Origin: Planctomycetota bacterium
GTDB lineage: Bacteria > Planctomycetota > UBA1135
DNA length: 64,000 bases
Assembly (NCBI GenBank): GCA_008501825.1
Contig: QQUA01000019.1
Span: 62,001-126,000 of the forward strand
Direction: 5' to 3'
Each line of letters begins with the position of its first letter. The first letter of the stretch is position 1. Below are positions 59,067-64,000 of the stretch, piece after piece. Below the pieces are notes generated by a model. It worked only from the letters and a program-made list of their open reading frames with translations, was not told where the DNA came from and searched no databases. A program made the position numbers and the translations under genes.

Positions 59067-60938
59067 TCAGGGCAGGATCGGAGCGGTCAGAGTGTTGGTC
59101 TTCACCGAACCGACACCCCCGGTGCCCCGCTGAATCACGGCCTGGGAGTAAACCAGCCGCACCGGAGCCAGCGGGCTGATGGTCTTGGTAAGGGTGGCCC
59201 GGCCGGCAGCATCAGCGACCGCAGTGCCGAATTGAGTCACCGGAGCCAACAAATCGATGGGCATGGATCCCAAGGAAGTATTGGCCGGTCCTTCTCCCAA
59301 GCCTTCGAAACTGTAAAGGAAGAGAACCGTCTCCCCGGGCTCGGCTCCGGTCACGACGAAGTCAGCCATTTGCCCTCGTTGCAACATGTCTTGGCTAAAG
59401 GGCGGCTTGGCGTGGACAGTGATTTCTTGATTCGCAGCCACGTTTTGCAACACGGTGGAAAAACCATCGGCCCATTCCACTCTCACTTCGTCGGCGGCGG
59501 TGGCGACGCCCAAGCCGAAGTGCATGATCATTTCGCTTTGTCCCAGGTAACTCTGGCGGGTATCCAAATACCGCACTTGAGTTTTCCCTCCGACGGTGAC
59601 TTCGACCCGACTTTGAACTCCATCCGGGGCCAGCGCGGGATGGCCGTAGGTATCCAGACTGATCCGCAGGTAGCTGTTGCCGTTGACCAAATCGTTTCGG
59701 AACAGTTTGAACGGCCCGGAAGTCGAGAACAGAGCGATGTCCAAATCGCCGTCCTTGTCGTAGTCCAGGAAGGACATGGTGCGGCCGTCGTAGTTATGCA
59801 CCAGGCCGGACGCCGCTCCCATTTCCACGAAAGTCCCGTTTCCTTGGTTGTGGAACAACTTGGTCGGGTAGTTCTGGTACGGGCCGGGGAAGCCGTTGGT
59901 TCCGCCTAGATCGATCAAACCGTCGTTGTCGAAGTCAAGAGCGATTACGCCCCAACCCCAACCATCGTCCTGAACGCCGTAGTTCCAGGCTTCTTCGGTG
60001 AAAACGTGGTTTCCCTGATTAATGTAAAGCTTGTTTCCGGTGCCGGGCTGGCCGGTGTAGTAAGTATCGCTGACGTAAAAGTCCAACAACATGTCTTCGT
60101 TTACGTCGCAAATCGCCACACCCATGGCATTGGGAACATCCAGGCGGTCCACGGTATGGGTGGATTCAGTGAAAGTTCCGTCACCGTTGTTGATGTAGTA
60201 TTCACTGGTTCCGGTATCGCCGATCAAGATTAATTCCGGATACCGGTCGCCGTCGAAATCGGCGAAGGTGGGAACGAAGCCGCGCACGTCCGAGGCATAA
60301 ATGCCGGCGGCAATGGTGACGTCGGTGAAAGTTCCGTCGCCGTTGTTGCGGAACAGCCGGTTGTTCTTCATCGAAGTGGTGTAACTGGTGACGAACAAAT
60401 CCAAATCGCCGTCCAAGTCGTAATCACCGAAACCGGGGCTGAACCCGTCCCAAGACAAACCGGCATATTGCAAGCCGGCTAAGGCCGCTCTTTCCTGGAA
60501 GCCGTGGCCGCCTACGTTTCGATACAAGCGGTGACTTCCCAATGTGCCGGAAGTTCCGGGAGGACCGAAGTTGGTGACGTACATGTCCAACCAACCATCC
60601 TTGTCGTAATCGCCGACCGCGGCGCCGGAACACATTTCCGGTTGGGTAAGCCCCCAACTCTGTCCGACTTCCACGAAGTTTCCGGCCTGATCATTTAAAA
60701 ACAACATGTCGGCTTGGCTTCCGCCACAAATCACGTAGATGTCGGGCCAGCCGTCACGGTTAAAGTCGGCGACGGTACCTCCTCCAACCATCGGGCCCAT
60801 GGGGTGACCCGGGATCGGGGCATGCGCCGAGGTTAAACCGACGGCATCGGTAACATCCACGAACGTCGTTTGAGGAAACGCCACCGGGGCGGCAAGGAAG
60901 ACCAGACCGGCGGCCAGGACGATTAGGGGCTGTCTCAT
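59067..60938 (-). CDS. Secreted CRTAC1-like protein (FG-GAP/VCBS plus ASPIC), copy C
   Basis: 623 residues from ATG 60938, which starts a signal peptide (MRQPLIVLAAGLVFLAAPVAF). Propeller motifs DFNRDGWPD, DYDKDGWLD, DYDLDGDLD, DFDGDRYPE and DFDNDGLID span about residues 40-410. The ASPIC region has GVQSRVEVTV, SYLGQSEMIMHFGLG and VEWADG. The last 100 residues are the shared C-terminal domain (LYSFEGLGEGP, LGSMPIDLLAPV, VADAAGRATL, QAVIQRGTGG, SVKTNTL). It is 50 kb from copies A and B yet has the same layout, so this is a genome-wide family. Confidence 0.87.
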   Translation of the reverse strand: MRQPLIVLAAGLVFLAAPVAFPQTTFVDVTDAVGLTSAHAPIPGHPMGPMVGGGTVADFNRDGWPDIYVICGGSQADMLFLNDQAGNFVEVGQSWGLTQPEMCSGAAVGDYDKDGWLDMYVTNFGPPGTSGTLGSHRLYRNVGGHGFQERAALAGLQYAGLSWDGFSPGFGDYDLDGDLDLFVTSYTTSMKNNRLFRNNGDGTFTDVTIAAGIYASDVRGFVPTFADFDGDRYPELILIGDTGTSEYYINNGDGTFTESTHTVDRLDVPNAMGVAICDVNEDMLLDFYVSDTYYTGQPGTGNKLYINQGNHVFTEEAWNYGVQDDGWGWGVIALDFDNDGLIDLGGTNGFPGPYQNYPTKLFHNQGNGTFVEMGAASGLVHNYDGRTMSFLDYDKDGDLDIALFSTSGPFKLFRNDLVNGNSYLRISLDTYGHPALAPDGVQSRVEVTVGGKTQVRYLDTRQSYLGQSEMIMHFGLGVATAADEVRVEWADGFSTVLQNVAANQEITVHAKPPFSQDMLQRGQMADFVVTGAEPGETVLFLYSFEGLGEGPANTSLGSMPIDLLAPVTQFGTAVADAAGRATLTKTISPLAPVRLVYSQAVIQRGTGGVGSVKTNTLTAPILP

Positions 60939-61068
60939 GGCAGGGATGCTGCGTAAAGGAACAAGGAGCAAGGGGGGATCCGGTCCCGGCAATCTTTTCG
61001 CCCAAGCTCGGCCTGGGGGCCCAGGGGCGAAAGGGGGTAGGTCGCGGGAACCATCAAGGGACAAAAAA

Positions 61069-61791
61069 ATGCTAACACCAAACTTCGAGGTGACTAGTAG
61101 AGGGGTTTGGCCAATTCTTAGGAAAGCCCTGTGGACGATCCGTTCCCGGCGGCTTGGGTTCGGGCTTTTGCCAACCATGGGCCTGGTGGCCCTGGGCCTG
61201 ATGGGACTGGGGTCGATTCCCGGTTGTGGGAAGGACCAGGAGCCAATCCTAGAAAATTTACCTAAGATAAGTCAAATAAAGGACTTCCAGATGATGTCTG
61301 AGGATGGCCTCGAGTTCGGCCAGAGCCACCTGGAAGGCCGCATCTGGGTAGTGGATTTCTTCTTTACCCGCTGTCCGAGCGTGTGCCCGCTACTGACCGC
61401 CTCGATGGCGGAAATCGCCAGGCACTGGGCCGGAGAAAATCGCATAAATTTTTTGTCCGTTTCGGTGGATCCTGACTACGACACCCCTGCCCGGTTGACC
61501 GAATATGCCCGTCAACACGCCCTACCGCTGAATCGCTGGACCTTGTTGACTGGAAGCCGCCAAGCCTTACGAGACCTGTGCCTGAATTCCTTCCGCTTGG
61601 CCCTGGGGGAAAGCATGGACGAAAATGGCGACATTACCCATTCCACCCGCCTGGTTTTGGTCGACCAGGAGGGCTGGATCCGGGGATATTTCGAGGGCTT
61701 GGAAGGGGAGGCCAAAGAACGCTTGCATCGCAGCTTGGAAGCCCTATTGGGAGAAACCGAAGCAGTCGGAGCAGATGATGGAAGTCAGTGA
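61069..61791 (+). CDS. SCO1/SenC/PrrC-type copper chaperone, lipoprotein-like
   Basis: 240 residues. The copper site is intact: TRCPSVCP (C-x3-C) and the His in DITHSTRLVLVD. The fold landmarks are WVVDFFFTRC and LSVSVDPDYDTPARLTEYA. A basic N-terminus and hydrophobic stretch end in GSIPGCGKD, a lipobox-like Cys, so it is probably membrane-anchored in the periplasm. It delivers copper to the CuA site of cytochrome oxidase, and subunit II lies downstream. The start is tentative, as several Met codons precede the hydrophobic core. It overlaps the DUF420 gene by 17 bases. Confidence 0.88.
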   Translation: MLTPNFEVTSRGVWPILRKALWTIRSRRLGFGLLPTMGLVALGLMGLGSIPGCGKDQEPILENLPKISQIKDFQMMSEDGLEFGQSHLEGRIWVVDFFFTRCPSVCPLLTASMAEIARHWAGENRINFLSVSVDPDYDTPARLTEYARQHALPLNRWTLLTGSRQALRDLCLNSFRLALGESMDENGDITHSTRLVLVDQEGWIRGYFEGLEGEAKERLHRSLEALLGETEAVGADDGSQ

Positions 61792-62221
61792 TTTACCTAC
61801 AGTTAACGCCATCCTCAACGGGCTGGCTTGCAGCTTGCTCATCGCCGGCTTGGCCTTCATCCGGAAAGGCCGTGAGGGAGCCCACAAAAGCGCCATGGTG
61901 GCCGCCTTCGCCTGCTCGGTCGCCTTCTTGGCCAGCTATCTCTACTACCACGCCCACGCCGGACGCATCAGCTTCCGCGGCGAAGGATTCGCCCGCAGTG
62001 CCTATTTGATTCTGCTGGGAAGCCACACCATCTTGGCTGCCTTGGTTCCTTTCATGGCCATCCGCACCCTTTGGCTAGGCTTTGCCGACCGACGATCCAG
62101 TCACCGGCGCTGGGCTCGCTGGACTTTCCCGATTTGGGTTTATGTTTCCATTACCGGAGTCTTGATATACCTTGTCCTCTACCACTTCACGGACTCGGCA
62201 CGATTGGCCGGCCGCGGTTGA
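61775..62221 (+). CDS. DUF420 membrane protein (cytochrome oxidase assembly-associated)
   Basis: 148 residues from ATG 61775 (61778 also possible); GGAG lies four bases upstream. Four membrane helices: VNAILNGLACSLLIAGLAFIR, AMVAAFACSVAFLASYLYYH, LILLGSHTILAALVPFMAIRTL and VYVSITGVLIYLVLYHF. It keeps the family's His residues in RKGREGAHKSAM, YYHAH, LLGSHTI and SSHRRWARWT. DUF420 proteins usually sit beside SCO1 genes and are thought to help heme-copper oxidase biogenesis. Translational overlap with the SCO1 gene supports that. Confidence 0.85.
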   Translation: MMEVSDLPTVNAILNGLACSLLIAGLAFIRKGREGAHKSAMVAAFACSVAFLASYLYYHAHAGRISFRGEGFARSAYLILLGSHTILAALVPFMAIRTLWLGFADRRSSHRRWARWTFPIWVYVSITGVLIYLVLYHFTDSARLAGRG

Positions 62222-62236
62222 CCGCCACCTCAAACC

Positions 62237-62479
62237 ATGAAACTTCGCCACCTAAGCACAGCCATCGGCGCTTGGCTTTGTCTGAACCTGCCGGTTTCGG
62301 CTGCCATGCAGTGCGCCATGTGCAAAGAAGCGGTGGACAACGACAAAGCCGCCGGTGGCGGCATCGCCGATGGAATTTCATATTCCATCCTATTTATGCT
62401 CGCTTTGCCTCTTTTGGTCCTAAGCGGTTTCGGTTTCGCTGTTTGGCGTGCTTATCGAAATGCTCCTCGGGAGCAATAA
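62237..62479 (+). CDS. Small membrane protein with CxxC motif
   Basis: 80 residues. A signal peptide of about 22 residues is followed by AMQCAMCKEAVDND (C-x2-C), then one membrane helix (ILFMLALPLLVLSGFGFAVW) and a short basic tail. It lies 15 bases after the DUF420 gene in the same operon. The CxxC next to SCO1 and oxidase genes suggests a metal or thiol-redox role in oxidase assembly; related small proteins are often unannotated. Function not established. Confidence 0.7.
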   Translation: MKLRHLSTAIGAWLCLNLPVSAAMQCAMCKEAVDNDKAAGGGIADGISYSILFMLALPLLVLSGFGFAVWRAYRNAPREQ

Positions 62480-62550
62480 AAACGAAAATGGGTCTCAATA
62501 AAAGGCTTGCAAACCTGTTTAAATTCAATTAACTACTGAATTTGTACTAA

Positions 62551-62580
62551 TTGGACATATTTCCAACCCGACTTTAGGAT
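62551..62580 (+). promoter_or_regulatory. Possible sigma-70-type promoter before the diheme cytochrome gene
   Basis: TTGGAC (62551-62556), 18 bases, TAGGAT (62575-62580) in an AT-rich 160-base gap. Three of six -35 and four of six -10 positions match the consensus. Predicted start about 55 bases before the ATG. Confidence 0.3.
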
Positions 62581-62639
62581 CCTCGTCCCCAAGGGCCGCA
62601 TCCACGGCCCCTTCTCCCCCCCTACGGAGAAAAAGCAGG

Positions 62640-63701
62640 ATGAAGCTCTTCGATGGTGCCGGGCTGACCGCAACCATAGCTCTCACAGCCACCGCGGTGG
62701 TCTCCATGACCCCGGAAGATGTCGAGCTCCAATACACCTTGGATCCCGACACGATGGCGGAATACGATTTCGGCGAGGAAGGTTTCGCACTACTTTCCGA
62801 AGGCTTGGAACAATTGTTCGGCCCCCATGGAAGCCCTCAGCTTCCCGAAGGAACCGACTTGGAAAGCCTTGGCTTAAGTGTGGAAAGTTTGCAAAGAGGC
62901 CGGATTTCTTTCGTGGAAAAATGTTTGCATTGCCACGGAACTACGGGAGGCGGAGACGGTCCCACCGCAATCTTTTTGAATCCGCTGCCTCGAAACTTCC
63001 GTCACGGCACAATTAAGTTCACCAGTACCGTTCGGTCTTCACCGCCGACTCGCAACGACATCGAATTGACCCTGCGCCGGGGAGTGGCTTATACGGCCAT
63101 GCCTTCTTTCGCCACGTTGACCGATCAGGAATTGGACGATTTGGTCGACTACGTGCAGTTTCTGATGATGCGCGGCGAAACTGAGCGGGTAACCGCTTTC
63201 GTTCTTGATGACGAAGGCCTGCTGGAAGACGAAGAACTGGATCGGGAAGAGATGATGGAGGAAGTCCTTTCCTTCATGCAGGATGAATTCGATCTGGTCG
63301 CCAGCAAATGGTTGGAAGCCGAAGACAACATTGTCCTGCCTTCGGTCGAACGACCGGAACCTACCGCCGAATCCATCGCTCGAGGCAAGGAACTGTTTCT
63401 CTCCGCTCGCACGGAATGTTCCGCCTGCCACGGCAATGAAGGGCAGGGCAAAGGCCCGAACGTCTACGACGCGGAAAAGGACGAGTTTTACACCAAGGAC
63501 AATTGGGGCAACGTGGTCGCTCCTGCCGATTTGACCAAAGGTTTCTATCGGGGAGGCGAACGCCCCTTGGATTTGTTCCGCCGCATTCACCAGGGAATTA
63601 AAGGTACCCCCATGCCTCAATTCAGCGGCAACCTGACGGACGAACAAATCTGGGACTTGGTCAACTTCCTTTACTCCATTCGCTTCAACAACGCCCAATA
63701 A
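62640..63701 (+). CDS. Diheme c-type cytochrome
   Basis: 353 residues with a weak N-terminal signal segment (LTATIALTATAVVSM). Two heme sites: CLHCHGTTGGGDGP (about residue 98) and CSACHGNEGQGKGP (about 261), with likely axial Met residues in YTAMPSFATL and GTPMPQFSGNL. An acidic stretch of about 60 residues separates the two domains. It lies directly before cytochrome oxidase subunit II and probably delivers electrons to it. The arrangement resembles the fused cytochromes of alternative complex III or caa3 loci; the exact partner is unknown. Confidence 0.85.
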   Translation: MKLFDGAGLTATIALTATAVVSMTPEDVELQYTLDPDTMAEYDFGEEGFALLSEGLEQLFGPHGSPQLPEGTDLESLGLSVESLQRGRISFVEKCLHCHGTTGGGDGPTAIFLNPLPRNFRHGTIKFTSTVRSSPPTRNDIELTLRRGVAYTAMPSFATLTDQELDDLVDYVQFLMMRGETERVTAFVLDDEGLLEDEELDREEMMEEVLSFMQDEFDLVASKWLEAEDNIVLPSVERPEPTAESIARGKELFLSARTECSACHGNEGQGKGPNVYDAEKDEFYTKDNWGNVVAPADLTKGFYRGGERPLDLFRRIHQGIKGTPMPQFSGNLTDEQIWDLVNFLYSIRFNNAQ

Positions 63702-63728
63702 ACCGCGGCGCAAACGAGGAGAACCATC

Positions 63729-64000
63729 ATGAATAAGTTTTGGATCGCTTTGTTCGCCACGGTCCCGATCATGGCCATCGCCTTTTTCCTGATCGGCATG
63801 AGCAAGGGCAACGGGTTGTGGCTGCCGGTGAACATCACCAGCATCGGCGAAGAGATTGACCACCTGTTTTGGGTCATCCTGGCCCTGACCGGAGTCACCT
63901 TTTTCGGAGTGGAAGCCGTCTTCATCTGGTTTCTGATCAAGTACGGCGGCGACAAAAACCCGGGCAAGGGCATTTACAGCCACGGCAATCCCAAATTGGA
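63729..64000 (+). CDS. coxB: Cytochrome c oxidase subunit II (partial, right edge)
   Basis: 90 residues visible from ATG 63729, supported by GAGGAG about eight bases upstream. Two N-terminal membrane helices: WIALFATVPIMAIAFFLIG and HLFWVILALTGVTFFGVEAVFIWFLIKY. Then NPGKGIYSHGNPKLE, the start of the periplasmic domain, as in CoxB. The CuA-binding Cys and His residues lie beyond the window, so they cannot be checked. The position after SCO1, DUF420 and a diheme cytochrome fits an aa3/caa3-type oxidase operon continuing to the right. Confidence 0.85.
   Translation, partial: MNKFWIALFATVPIMAIAFFLIGMSKGNGLWLPVNITSIGEEIDHLFWVILALTGVTFFGVEAVFIWFLIKYGGDKNPGKGIYSHGNPKL

Noticed and set aside
1-64000. 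CRISPR arrays, insertion sequences, tRNA or rRNA genes
   Set aside because: No regularly spaced repeats, transposase motifs, terminal inverted repeats flanking a gene, or tRNA/rRNA sequences were seen.

Overview
The window looks like chromosomal DNA from a Planctomycetota-type bacterium. The evidence is the combination of a Ser/Thr kinase with a TPR tail beside an ECF-like sigma factor, many secreted FG-GAP/ASPIC (CRTAC1-like) proteins, a formylglycine-type sulfatase, a 3-keto-disaccharide hydrolase lipoprotein with an isomerase and Gfo/Idh/MocA dehydrogenase, a TPR-CHAT protein, and lipoprotein and Sec signal peptides throughout. The assignment is inference: no rRNA or tRNA gene is present to fix it.

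Layout. 1-19300 is a minus-strand block: a kinase cut by the left edge, a secreted protein, an ECF-like sigma factor translationally coupled to a CRTAC1-like protein, a second CRTAC1-like protein, an FG-GAP propeller, a TPR protein with a degenerate CHAT domain, and three tandem secreted trypsin-like proteases. Most of these genes end in a GC-rich hairpin, several with a good U-tract. 19552-25823 holds housekeeping and sugar genes: a universal stress protein, an RF-1-type hydrolase, a winged-helix regulator, and the keto-sugar module. 25824-26813 is a 990-base gap with no credible gene. 26814-43762 is an exopolysaccharide locus with phosphoglycosyl transferase, flippase, Wza-like and Wzc-like proteins, formyltransferase, deacetylase, three glycosyltransferases, radical SAM, Wzy/ligase, sulfotransferase, nucleotide-sugar dehydrogenase and aminotransferase.

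43728-47967 is a compact regulatory unit. A NorR-like sigma-54 activator is divergent from a four-gene operon (cytochrome c, tandem DUF2249, heme-copper-like membrane protein, MIP18/PaaD-like protein). A near-perfect -24/-12 promoter and a perfect palindrome lie between them. 48137-51769 pairs a large secreted lipase carrying a Cys-TM-Arg (MYXO-CTERM-like) tail with a CPBP glutamic intramembrane protease, the enzyme class proposed to process such tails. I read this as a one-substrate sorting pair. 51828-57647 holds a sulfatase, an Lgt-like protein, an EAL response regulator, a beta-lactamase-fold hydrolase and a TauD-like dioxygenase. 57690-59064 holds crcB, a candidate structured RNA ending in a strong terminator, and a short desaturase. 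59067-60938 is a third CRTAC1-like gene. 61069-64000 is a respiratory segment: SCO1/SenC, DUF420, a small CxxC membrane protein, a diheme cytochrome c, and the start of cytochrome oxidase subunit II, cut by the right edge.

The most unusual points are the lipase/CPBP sorting pair, the sigma-54 operon whose predicted transcript is leaderless, a C-terminal domain shared by five otherwise different secreted proteins, and a near-identical C-terminal domain in two proteases, one of which has lost the catalytic serine. The degenerate CHAT protein and the structured RNA upstream of the desaturase come next.
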